From the NCBI GenBank assembly GCA_963576725.1, contig OY755244.1:78429620-78493619 (forward strand): a stretch of 64,000 nt of DNA. The letters are read 5' to 3'. Under the pieces are notes generated by a model that did not search any database, was not told the origin of the DNA, and was given only the letters and a program-made list of their open reading frames with translations. The position numbers and the translations under genes were made by a program. Source of the DNA: Azorinus chamasolen. Its lineage: Eukaryota; Mollusca; Bivalvia; Cardiida; Solecurtidae. Positions 12,319-25,000 of the stretch are shown piece by piece (positions within the stretch are counted from its first letter, which is position 1; every line of letters starts with the position of its first letter).

Positions 12319-12533
12319 CAGTAAAAACGCTTTAAACCGGAATTCTGATAGAGAAGAATTAGATACTTTTAGGCATGTGGCTGCTTAGTCATTAATTAAT
12401 ACAGGGTGAAAGTCATGCAGAAAGCTCCTCGAGGAGCTTTCTGCATGACTTTCATCCTGCATTAAGCTGCTACCTGTCTCCAAGACCAATATTTATACTA
12501 AATTTAACGTCCCTGTTAGAGGGGTTTAACCAT
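12319..12533 (+). mobile_element. Family C MITE (TA-bounded, pogo/Tc1-like ends)
   Basis: Family C has CAGTAAAACC-type ends beside TA and a hairpin built from GTGGCTGCTTAATGCAGG...GCAGAAAGCTCCTATAGGAGC and its complement. Here the dyad is GCTCCTCGAGGAGC; the right end reads TTAGAGGGGTTTAAC. It ends just before COQ2 exon 1. Confidence 0.7.
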
Positions 12534-12621
12534 GATATTTCTTTTTAAAAGATTTTGCTCAGCAAGCTGAAGGTTGAATAGTCCCAATTTATATTTTCAG
12601 ACTGAATTGTCATCTTTAGTG

Positions 12622-13054
12622 ATGACGTACTCCCCAGTGTGCCAACATGCCAGAGCCCAGCTTGGTCAGTATCAGGCATGGAAAAGAATAATAGCGGGGT
12701 CACTTCTGAAAAACTCTCCATGCTTCAACCAGCTTCATATCATGGCATCACCATCGGTGTCTAAAGGCCAACTATTGAGGATAAATCCACGGACATGTTC
12801 CAGCCCAGTGTTAGATAAACATTCACAATTTGCAATATTTCAGTATCACATTCAATTGACTAGGTTGCAGACATGTAGAATACTTGAACAGAAAGGATGG
12901 AGGCATTTGACTAGTGATAACCTTTTAAAACATCAGAGGAACAAGACACAGATGGAGCAGTATAGAGAACTAAGTTTTGCAGCAAGCATTGTTCAAGCTT
13001 CGCCAAAACCGGTGCAGCCATACTTACGCTTGATCAGATTCGATAAACCAATAG
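12622..13054 (+). CDS. COQ2: COQ2 coding exon 1: mitochondrial leader and start of UbiA domain
   Basis: Encodes residues 1-144 plus the first base of Gly145. The first ~120 residues are rich in Gln, Arg, Lys and Ser with few acids, as expected for a mitochondrial presequence. The conserved enzyme begins at [16 protein letters not shown]. The donor is CCAATAG|GTACAT. An open frame continues upstream of the ATG as far as 12574 through the acceptor at 12600, so the exon proper probably starts at 12601 with 21 nt of 5' UTR or of upstream coding sequence. The alternative is that translation starts in an unseen upstream exon. Confidence 0.85.
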
Positions 13055-16000
13055 GTACATAGCTTTAGATAGTATTTTCTATCATTTTTTAACAGCAAAG
13101 CTGTATCTTGTTGATATTAATCTTGATATAAACATGTTTTTACGTTTTAGCAAACAGAGTAGACCCTGATCAAACAGCTCCTTCAGGAGCTGTCTGATCA
13201 GGGTCTACTCTGTTTGCCTATGGAATAATAGATTTGATTCTACAGTTTATGCCCAATATGTTCATATTCCGCTGTAAAAAATCTGTCAAAAATATTCATG
13301 AAGCTGTTATTTCTTGCATGAATGATGATGGAGTGAAGGGTTTAGATGAACTGTAAAGGAGAGACAAATCTAATGAACATTATTATGGCCAAAATGGAAC
13401 AAAAATTGAAGGCTAAATGGGGTAGACTTTGATAAATGTTCTTGTGGCCCTTTACTTTCAAAAATGACTTTAAGAATATCTTGTCCGAACTCTTTCTAAA
13501 TTCTTGAAAAGTATTTTTCCAATCCACACCAAACTTTACAAACATGCTTGTGGCCATTATATATTTAAGTTCGATAGCCATGTTAATCGCTTCAGTCGTT
13601 TAGGAGTTGTGGCCCTTTATTGCAAAAATGACTTTAAAAATATCTTGTCCGGACCCTTTCTTTCAGTGACAAAAAGTCTGAAGTGGGGGCATCAGTGTCC
13701 TATGAACACATTTGTAGTTTTGCTGACTTTAATCCTTAACTTCAAAGATAAACATTTTAACAACCTTGAAAACAGAGTAGACCCAGATCATATGGCTCCT
13801 GTAGGGGCCGTCTGGTTTGGGTCTGCTTTCTTTGCTAATTGAATTATATAGGTCTAATTCTGCTGTTTTTGACAGGGACAAAACTTTTTGGTTCATATGC
13901 CATGATAAATATTAACCCTTCTCTTGCTGAATTTTAAAATATAATTCTTCTTCTTTACCCATGCCCTGTTGTATAATTACATATATCTTCACTGTGTACA
14001 CATATTTCGCCATGCAATCACTGCTCTGGGAGTGCACTGGTTGCACAATCAACTTGTAAATAGTGCAGACCCTGATGAGACAGCTCCTGCAGGAGCTGTC
14101 TCATCAGGGTCTTCACTATTTACAGGTAGGTATATTGACGTGAATAGCAAGCGAAGGGTTAAGCTAATTAATAAACTTGATGTCATTATTTTTTACATGA
14201 ATATTCATGCAGTAAAGGGTTAAGGATCTGTATTCAGAGACATACAAGTAACATGTAGATAAACTGTATAAATTAAATCTTATTTTTTTAAGGATTAATT
14301 TCACTATTTTTCTACAAAATTTTATGTTGTGACCATATTTTAAAAAAATCTTTTCGAGACAGTTCTAAAGGGTGGTCACAATATGAATTTTGATGAAGAA
14401 ATGATTTTAATATTATTGAAATACAGTATCTATGACTCTATTTCTGTGATTTTCAGGAACATATCTTCTGTTTTGGCCTTGTACTTGGAGTATTGGACTA
14501 GCAGCCCAGGCAGGGCACCTGCCTGATCTTTATATGCTGGCATTGTTTGGGGCTGGTTCCTTTGTTATGCGAGGTGCAGGATGTATCATCAATGATATGT
14601 GGGACAAGGACTTTGACAAAAGGGTAACTTACTTAAATATTATTTAAAGGAAAAATAAAAAGAATTTTTATAAATGTTATAGCCAGTGATGTTGCTTTAG
14701 CAGTTTTAGTAATCATTCTGGCTGGCATGGAATAACTTGACCCCATACAACCCAATATAGCTAGCTACCTGGTCAGTGGGATTGGCGGAATGAATGTTCT
14801 GAGTGAATCTAAATGTAAATTTCATTGATAGGGTACATGATACATAGTATTCTGTATGATGTTTTTGACATGGAAACTATAAAAGGAGCAGTTCAGACCC
14901 TTATCAGAGGGTTCAGAAACTTCATAGGAATGATTCTTAGGTGATATACTCATGTGATATAAATGATATTAACCCTTCGCTTCCTGAATTTTAAAATACA
15001 TTTCTCCTTATTTACCCATGCCCTGTTGTATAATTACATATATCTTCACCGTGTACAAGTATTTCGCTGTGCAATCACTGCTGTGGAGTACACTGGTTGC
15101 ACAATCAACTTGTAAATAGTGCAGACCCTGATGAGACAGCTCCTACAGGAGCTGTCTCATCTGGGTCTTCACTATTTACAGGTAGGTATATTGACGTGCA
15201 TAGCAAGCGAAGGGTTAATGGTCCCAGGTCACTGTCTAAATGTGTCAAAGGAGGTAAAACTAAACTTAACCCTTTACTCCATAATTATTCATGTAAGAAA
15301 TAATGACATCATGAATATTAATGGGATTAATTGTTGTAACACCACATGAACACAGGAATTTTTGGCCATGGCAGAAACTGTTGAATCATATCTATATTAT
15401 ATCATAAGCAAACAGAGCAAACCCTGATCTGGGTCTACTCTGTTTGCAAAGACGTAGGAAGGCGTTTTTATGGAGGAAAGCGTTTAGAATAAAAAAAACC
15501 CCATAAAGTCCAGAGCTTTGGTATTTGGTTTGTAGCACTTTCCAGTGATCTTCTTCAGTATTGTTCAAATTGTTGTTTCATACTACTGAGTTAGAGCTTT
15601 GTTTCCTTCATGTATAAAGTATTAGAAGAACCTCAACTAAAATCCAGGATTTTGACCAATTATCACAGGAATGATCTTTAGATGGTTCTTTTTCAGTTAT
15701 AGTAGTCATTCATATACAAAAAGGGACATAATTCACATTGGCAAGGACATGTGGTAGCTTAATGCAGGATGAAAGTTATGCAGAAAGCTCCTATAGGAGC
15801 TTTCTGCATAACCTTCGTCCTGCATTAAGCAACCACCTGCTTATAAAGAAAGCCATGTTTATTCATTAAGTGTTTGCATTAGAGTGGTTTTACTGTACAT
15901 GTTTACTTGATAAGTAGGTTACCAATGCTAAAAAAAATCTGCACCCTTTCCTTCATATAAACGCTTTTCACATGTTTGTAAACAGTAGACCCAGATCAGC

Positions 16001-19000
16001 TCTTATAGGAGTCATCTGAACAGGATCTGCTTTGTTTTCTTATAACGTGCTATAGATCTGATTCTATAGTTTTTGTAAAGGACAAAAAGTTACCTTGAAA
16101 AATTTATGTTATAAAACTTCAGCTAATAAATATTCATGATTTCATTATTTCTTACGTTAACGCATTCCCTCATAAACTATTTTAGACCCAACCTCTTTGA
16201 ATAAATTTACCAAAAAGGAGCATTTACTGGAGAAAAGGAAAATTATATAATAGTAGTTTTAAACCATTGTGATAAATAGAGCATTTTCTCCTATGGAGCA
16301 AATGCTTAAGATATTTGTCACAATGGTGACTTTTACAGAGGTGCCAAAAGGCGTCAATATGCGGAAATGGTTTAATATTGAACAGAGAAAGGGTTAAAAG
16401 GGATTTAAGAAAAATATATATATTGGCTAAAGCTTTTATATAAAGCCTAGAATTTTTATATTTAGTGTGGCATTTTATTAACAGTGAGGATTCCTGGTTG
16501 CCTGTGTTTTCTGTGAATAACAATGGCTGGGGAAATTTTGGTAGATACAAGTAATAGATCAGAATTTGTACTCAGGTGAGTGATATAGGGCCATTATGGT
16601 TTTCTTGTTTTTAGAAAAAAGTATTTCAGATGACTTACTGAAAAAATGGTGTATTTTCACAGGTAGAAAGAACGAAAACCCGGCCTTTAGCTAGTGGAGA
16701 TTTGTCTCCCTTCCAAGCTTTGGTTTTTCTTGGTGGGAACCTGTCAGTAGCTCTAGCTATTCTGTTACAACTGAACTGGTTCAGGTGAGTGAAACTTTCA
16801 GAAGTGCCCTGTAATATGGAAACCAACCTTTGGGCCTTGCAAATATTGTAGAATAAGCCGTTACATTTTAACCATTACGGTAAGGCCACAAGTCACTAAC
16901 GTCCTTTGCAAACAGTGTAGACCCAGATGAGAAGGCTCCCAGAAGAGTCCTCCCATCAGGGTCTGCTTTGTTTGTCATGTTACACTTTTCTTTTGAAAAA
17001 TCTATAAATCTCTTTTACTGCATCTACTTACAGTGTGGCACTTGGGGCTTCCTCCATGGGCCTGGTTATCCTGTATCCCCTGGCTAAACGCTATACCCAC
17101 TGGCCCCAGATCGTTCTAGGTAAGTGCCAGCATAGGAGGTTGTGTGGACTGGTAATCATTGCTCAGATAAGTCCAGATAAGATTCATAAATTAAACATTT
17201 TCAAGAATAACTCGTCTATTTCTCCGCCAAGCCTTATGTTGTGACCACTCATCGAGACGATTCTAAAGAGTGGTCACAACATAGGGTTTGGTGGAGAAAT
17301 GAGTATTGTAGTATCTAAGTATGCACATTTATCTGTTGCTCTGGTGGATAACATTTTTAACTCATTCCCTCATAGGCTATTTTTAGACCCAGCCTCTTTG
17401 AATAAATGTACCCAAAAGGAGCATTAACTAGAGAAAAGGAATATGTTAGAATTGTGTAGTTTTGAAACCATTGTGATAAATAGAGCATTTGCTCCATAGG
17501 AGCAAATGCTCTATTTATCACAATAGTTTCCAACAATGACTTTTACAGGCGTAGAAAGGCATATTTATGGAGGAAAGGGTTAATGATGTAAATTATTAGT
17601 AAAATATTCTGAAAGTACAATGTCAATCATTTACTCCGAAAATGGAAAGTGGAAACTTTTTACACACTAGAGTTATCAATGATGATGCAAACAGTTTGGA
17701 TCCAGATGAGACACCGATTTGCTGCTCATCACATCATTTGCTTGCTCTGGATTGTTAGCTGAATTTTTATAATGCAAAACAAACATTTTTTGCTTTGACA
17801 AAAACTGTAGAATCAGAATTATATCGTGTCAAAAGCAAACACAGCAGACCTTGATCAGATGGCTCCTAATCTGGGTCGTTTCTGTTTGCGAATGCATGAA
17901 AAGGCAGTTTTACGAGGGAAGGGGTTGAGTACAGGCTTAAAGACTGACTCAGACTGTAGATAGGGTTGTCTATATGAAATTTACACACCATTGACACTAA
18001 TAAATCTTAATCTGATGCTTTGTTAAAAGTTGTTAATGTTATAGGAAAAATGTTAACCCTTTCTTCATTTGATGAATATTCATATCAGAAATAATGACAT
18101 CATGAATATCAATTGGATGTATTTTTATAATGGTATGTGAAAACAGGCAATTTTGGCCATGGAAGAAACTGTCAAAGTGTATCTATATTTCTTCGGAAGC
18201 AAGCAGAGTAGAATTTGATCAGACAGCTCCTATAGGAACTGTCAGATCTGGGTCTACTTTGTTTGCAAAGATGTATAATAGAGAGAGAGAGAGGGAGAGA
18301 GAGAGGGTTAATTCATCCAGTTCTGTTTGAGTTTGGTACAGTTAAGATGAAACAAAGTTCAACTTATTACTGTAGAAAGGTTTGGCTATATAAAATTGTG
18401 CACTGCTGTCTCCAATTATCTAATGCAAGAGTTTACTGTTCACAAATGCTACTTAACTTGTATTCAAAAAGTTTTGGAGGAAAAATGTAGTACCTTTGTG
18501 TTTTTAGCATGGTAACATTACCAAAAAGTGCTTTTTTTGTTTACATTATTTTTACCTCGTCTGTTTCGAAGAAATCAAGAGCTATTGTCGTAACTATTTT
18601 AGAACTACATGTAGTCTCTTTGAATAAACCTACTGAAAAGGAGTAGTTACTAGGAAAAAATTGGAAAATTTTAAAATTGTGTAGTTTGAGAGTAAATGTG
18701 CTATTTATCACAATAGTTTCAAAAAGTGACTTTCACAGAGGCGCCAATAGGTGTCAATATGAGGGAATATAACCTATACACGTATATAGGTTGTTGCTGT
18801 TGATTATGTGTTACTTTGTAGGTCTGACTTTAAACTGGGGTGTTTTACTGGCGTGGTCCAGCCTTCAGGGATGTTTGCAGCTGCCTACGTTTGCGCTGTA
18901 CTCTGCCTGTGTTCTGTATACCATGATTTACGACACTATCTATTCTCATCAGGTATCCATCACCATGGACCAGCTTTCACAATAGCCAGTAGCCAAGCCT

Positions 19001-22000
19001 ATAAGCATAACAATAGTTACTAGTTTTGTGTCATTTATCTGCAGAATGTCAAAATATTTATGGTTTTTCTTGCATGTTTTGACTTTTGTTTGGCTGTTTT
19101 TTGTAAACCTATATCATTGTAAATAATTGTGTCTCTGTAAATAATTGTGTCTGCTTCAATGTTCAAACTTGATTATTTAATATATTTTTTTAACACTTTA
19201 CTCCATAAATATGCCTAGAAATGCCTTTGCAAACAGAGTAGACCCAGATCAGATGGCTCCTATAGGAGCCATCTGATCAGGGTCTGCTCTGTTTGCTTTT
19301 GGAATCGTATAGTTCTAATTCTATAGTTTTTATTTATTGGCTGAAAATTCTATTGTTCATATGCCATTACAAAATCTCAGCTAATTGATATTCATATTAT
19401 TTCTTACATGAATATTCACGGAGTAAAGGGTTACCTGTAGCCTACATTTAATATATCAGTGCGAATTCTGCTGCTTAATATGTCATCTGTTTCAATTTCT
19501 CCTTTTTCAAAATTTATTTTAGCGTGTCAAATAATTTGGTTCCTGAAGAGTCACCAGCTCCTCATCTGGATCCAAACTGTTTACAATGATAATCCCCAAT
19601 TTTCCCGGTTCTTTATTTATTCCTACTCCATAAATGCGCCTTTCTAAGCCTTTGCAAACAGAGTAGACCCAGATCAGATAGCTCCTGTAGGAGCCATCTG
19701 ATCTGGGTGTGATGTGTTTGCTAATGATATAATATAGATATGATCTACAGTTGCTGCCGTGGCCAAAAATTGCTTTGTTCCATATACTACTGTTACAGTT
19801 ATTCTAATTAACATTCATGATGTCATTATTTCTGACATAAATATTCATGGAGTAAAGGGTGATGGATGGAAGAAATTCTCCTTCTGTATCTGAATTAGTG
19901 AACATTGTTTGTCCTTGAAATCTTTCATAGCAAGCTAAACGCTAAAGAGGTTTGATGCAGAGTTGGCTGTCATTCTTTGTGCCTGCATATGTACAATATT
20001 TAGGCGAATTTCTGCTGGGTTTTTGATCTACTGTTTTTGGGCATATTAATATTTAATGTGATACAAACAACAGACACAGTACAGACTTGTAGATCAGATA
20101 AGAGTTGATGAATCAGAATCTCATGCAGTAGAAAATGTCTCAAGCGGCCATCAATAAGAGGACTAATTATGAGTCTGTAAGGCAGGTGGTAGCTTAATGC
20201 TGGTCAAAAGCATTGCAGAAAGCTCCCATAGGAGCTTTCTGCATTACTTTTGCCCTGCATTAAGCAACCACCTGCTTTTTAACCCTTCGCTTGCTATTCA
20301 CGTCAATATACCTACCTGTAAATAGTGAAGACCACAGTCATCAGGGTCTGCACTATTTACAGGTCGATTGTGCAACCAGTGCACGCCACAGCAGTGATTG
20401 CACAGCGAAATACTTGTACACAGTGAAGATATATGTAATTATACAAAAGGGCATGGGTAAAGAAAGAGAAATGCATTTTAAAATTCAGCAAGCGAAGGGT
20501 TAAGACTCCTATTGTTCAATAGATGAATGTCCGCTTAAGACAGGTTCTACTGTATTTTTCTGCCGAACTCTATCTTGCTGCTGCACATAAGAATCATATC
20601 AGAGGGTAGTAGCAAGATAGGGTTTGGTGGAGAAATATTAAACCTTTGCCCATGAATATTTATTCAACCTGTTACTCCATGAATATTCATAGAAGAAATA
20701 ATATCATGTATATTAATTAGATTATTTGTTATATAATAGTACATGAACAAGGAGATTGTTGGCCATGACAGAAACTGTAGAATCATATCTATATTATATC
20801 ATAAACAAACAGAGCAGACCCTGATCAGACAGCTCCTATAGGAGCCATCTGATCTTGGTCTACTATGTTTGCAAATGCATGAAAACATATGACATTATAG
20901 ATATCAAAAAAATTATTTTGATAGTGACACAGAAACTTTTTCCCATAGCAGAAACTGGACGCAAATCTAAATCATTTCATAGGCAAACAGAGTAGACACC
21001 GCTCAGATGGTTCCTACTGGGGCCATCTGATCGGGGTCTACTCTGTTTGCAAAAGCGTTTAAAGGAGTAAAGGGTTGAAGGCGTATCTATGGGGAAACGG
21101 GTTTACAATATTTATACCCCCACAAACAGAGTTTGAGGGGGGTATACTGGAATCAGCCTGTCGGTCGTCGGGCGGTCGGTCGGGCGGGCGGTCGGTCGGT
21201 CTGTCTGCAAAATCTTGTACGGCGAACTCCTCCTTCAGTTTCAACCCGATTCACTTGACACTTGGCATAATTGTTAATCAGGAGTAGTAGATGTGCAAGA
21301 CACAAATTTCAGGTCTCTGTGACCTTGACTTTGACCTTTGGCCTTGAAATTGGTCTTGAAATTGGCAGGCAAAATCTTGTACTTTGAACTCCTCCTTCAC
21401 TTTCAACCTGATTCACTTGATACTTGCCATAAATGTTACTCAGGAGTAGTAGATGTGCAAGACACAAATTTCAGGTCTCTGTGACCTTGACCTTGACCTT
21501 GAAATTGGTCTTGAAATTGGCAGGCAAAATCTTGTACTTTGAACTCCTCCTTCAATTTCAACCTGATTCACTTGATACTTGGCATAAATGTTACTCAGGA
21601 GTAGTAGATGTGCAAGACACAAATTTCAGGTCTCTGTGACCTTGACCTTGACCTTTGGTCTTGAAATTGGTCTTGAAATTGGCAGGCAAAATCTTGTACT
21701 TTGAACTCCTCCTTCAATTTCAACCTGATTCACTTGATACTTGGCATAAATGTTACTCAGGAGTAGTAGATGTGCAAGACACAAATTTAAAATCTCTGTG
21801 GCCTTGACCTTTGGCCTTGAAATTGGTCTTAAAATTGGCAAGCAAAATCTTGTACGGCAAACTCCTCCTTCACTTTCAACCTGATTCATTTGATACTTGG
21901 CATAAATGTTACTCAGGAGTAGTAGATGTGCAAGACACAAATTTCAGGTCTCTGTGACCTTGACCTTGACCGTTGGCCTTGAAATTGGTCATGATATTGG

Positions 22001-25000
22001 CAGGCAAAATCTTGTACTTTGAACTCCTCCTTCAATTTCAACCTGATTCACTTGATACTTGGCATAAATGTTACTCAGGAGTAGTATATGTGCAAGACAC
22101 AAATTTCAGGTCTCTGTGACCTTGACCTTGACCGTTGGCCTTGAAATTGGTCTTAAAATTGGCAAGCAAAATCTTGTACTTTGAACTCCTCCTTCACTTT
22201 CAACCTGATTCACTTGATACTTGGCATAAATGTTACTCAGGAGTAGTAGATGTGCAAGACACAAATTTAAAATCTCTGTGACCTTGACCTTTGGCCTTGA
22301 AATTGGTCTTAAAATTGGCAAGCAAAATCTTGTACGGCGAACTCCTCCTTCACTTTCAACCTGATTTACTTGATACTTGGCATAAATGTTACTCAGGAGT
22401 ACTGTAAAACAGGTTATATTCGCGTCATGATTATTTCGCGTAATTGTGATTTTGTATTAATTCGCGTCACGATGATTTCGCTACGGCGTCATCTCGCTAA
22501 ATTAACATAACGGAAATATAGTCATATAAAACTCTGCCGAACGCTGTAAAAAGGGCAAAGAATAAATTTCTGCCGAATGTATGTAACTGCCATTGGCAAT
22601 TTAGGGGTTATCAATCGATAATTTATAGCATGCGTTAAGGCCTGTATTTAGCAGTATTCAATTTTGTAATTGTTTTGAGAACTTTACACAAAACTCGGAT
22701 GTTTGGCACAGTGTGACACACCGGTCTACTGATGAAACGGTGGGAATGTAAGCCACAAAGTTACTACTCATTTATTACTTTAGGATCTTATTTGGATCGA
22801 AACTGTCTGCAAAAGAAATGGTTATTACGATTTGTCCATTGTGAGGCTAAAGGTTAAATCACTGCCTCTATTGAAACTTGGATGGTAAACGTGTGAAAGC
22901 AAATTGACAAGTTTGTGTATACGTGTTGATCTGTTAAACGCTGCTTGGCATAAGCCGGTATTCAATGGTCAAAATGAGTGAATTGTTTTTCACAAACACA
23001 TAGTGTCAAACCTGTTTCAAAAGTCCGTAATTGTACAAAAACAACAAGATGTTTACCACTTGCCGTACATGTATACATGTATGTATATAAGAGTTACTTC
23101 CCTTTTCACGGAGATCAATGAAGAAGAGAAACATTCTTCCATTTTCCGGTCTGTATTTTTTATTTAAACACTTTTTTGTTTACTAAACAAACTATATATG
23201 GAAGCAATACACTTCATCCAACATTTGTGTAGAACGAGGAATTTTATTAATGCAGAAAACACATGGACGACGACGTGATAAATCTGACCATATTCCGGAT
23301 ATACCGATTTCGGACGTTACTCCATTGTATACTTGTTTCTGATTTATTAGCGAAAATATTGAATTCGCGGGGCAACGTATTCGCGAATTAGCGCGAAATA
23401 TATATTGTCGCTAATAAAACCTGTTTTACAGTAGTAGATGTGCAAGACACAAATTTCAGGTCTCTGTGACCTTGACCTTGACCTTTGGCCTTGAAATTGG
23501 CAGGCAAAATCTTGTACTTTGAACTCCTCCTTCAATTTCAACCTGATTCACTTGATACTTGGCATAAATTACAGAATTTTCTCTATTTGAACTTTGGGTA
23601 TTTTTGTTATTTGGTCCTGTTACATGTTCAAAACTTGGATTTGCAATCAAGGCTGCCGTGTGGGGGTATTCATCACCTTTAGTGATAGTTCTAGTTTACA
23701 CAGATTTCTGAAGTACTTCTCTATCTAAAGATCTGACAGTCTATGCCAAATGTGTCTGTAAGTAGTGCCTGGCTTATCCAAGGAAGAAATGCAATATTCA
23801 AAGCTTGTATAGTGTCAGATGTTTCGGGTAGATCAATGCTTTTCTTTCATGTTATTGTGGCTTGATCTTATTATTTCTCACATTACTAACACAACTTTGT
23901 AATCTTGACACAGTTGGGATAGAAACTGTGTGCTGGTTGTGGTAAAATGACATTCTGCAGATGGATGAGCTCCAGATCAGAGGTTTGTAATACATGTACA
24001 TTAGAATATTTTCTTATCCCTTTGAGTACTGAATGACCCATTACGGTTTAACCCTTTACCTGTTCAATATTCATGTAAAAAAATAATGACATCATCATCA
24101 TTCATGAATATAAATGAGTTATTTTTAAAGCATTATTAACAATGGAATTTTTGGCATTGAGTGTGGAATCAGATCTATACAATTCCAGAGCCAAACAGAG
24201 CAGACTCTGATCAGATGGCTCCTAGGAGCTGTCTGTTCAGGGTCTACTCTGTTTGCAAATGCGTGAAAAAGCATTTTATATTTTTCCCTGATGAATATTC
24301 TTGAAAGAAATAATGACATCAGGAATATTTATTAGCTGAATTTTTATAAATGACATGTACACACATTTTGGGTCTTGATAGAAACTAGTGTCTGATCTAG
24401 ATTATTCTCTAAGCAAACAGAGTAGACCCTGGGTCTTCTCTGTTTGCAAAGGCATGAAAAGCGTTTGTATGAAGCTGAAAGGGCTAAACTGCAAAGTCCA
24501 TTCAGTGGAAAGTCTCAATTTTTTGCTAAAGGATTTTAAATGACAAATAGTGCAAACCCTAAGCAGAGAGCTCTTCTAGGAGCCCTTTGATCTGGGTCTA
24601 CACTGCTTGCAAATACCAGTACATATGTTTCCTACATTCAAAGGGTTAATTTTCTCATAAAACCCTTTTCTGGTTTGGTCTCATTAGTATCACCTCGAAG
24701 TGGTGATTCTGAGGAGTACCAAGATAGGGTTTGACTGAGAAATGAGCAATATATATAGAACATTATACAGTGAACCCTCATTATACCGGCATTTGTTACA
24801 ATGGCACCCTCGTTATACAGGCAGTATGCATTGAAACAAAATTACTGTTAAGTCTTTGAAACAACCACTGAATAAATAGGTACACTGCCAATAAGACAAT
24901 CGCTTAATGCAGAACACAAGAAGCGCAAAAAGCTCTCAAAGGGAGCTTTTTGCACTTCTTGCGTTCTGCATTAAGCGTTCACCTGTTGGTACTAGTTTAA

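Noticed and set aside
12574..12621. Extended COQ2 N-terminus starting upstream of 12622
   Set aside because: The upstream frame begins at TTG, not ATG, and crosses a strong acceptor at 12600; the ATG at 12622 is preferred.
13150..13217. tRNA or other structured RNA genes at the many hairpins
   Set aside because: The hairpins are long simple stems within repeat families, with no cloverleaf or A/B box arrangement.
18822..18952. Exon 5a as a dead duplicate
   Set aside because: Intact frame, exact length, both splice sites and conserved catalytic residues after long divergence argue for selection.
22402..23431. Hidden transposase in the 1030-bp insert
   Set aside because: No open frame of meaningful length or recognisable DDE/HTH motif on either strand.
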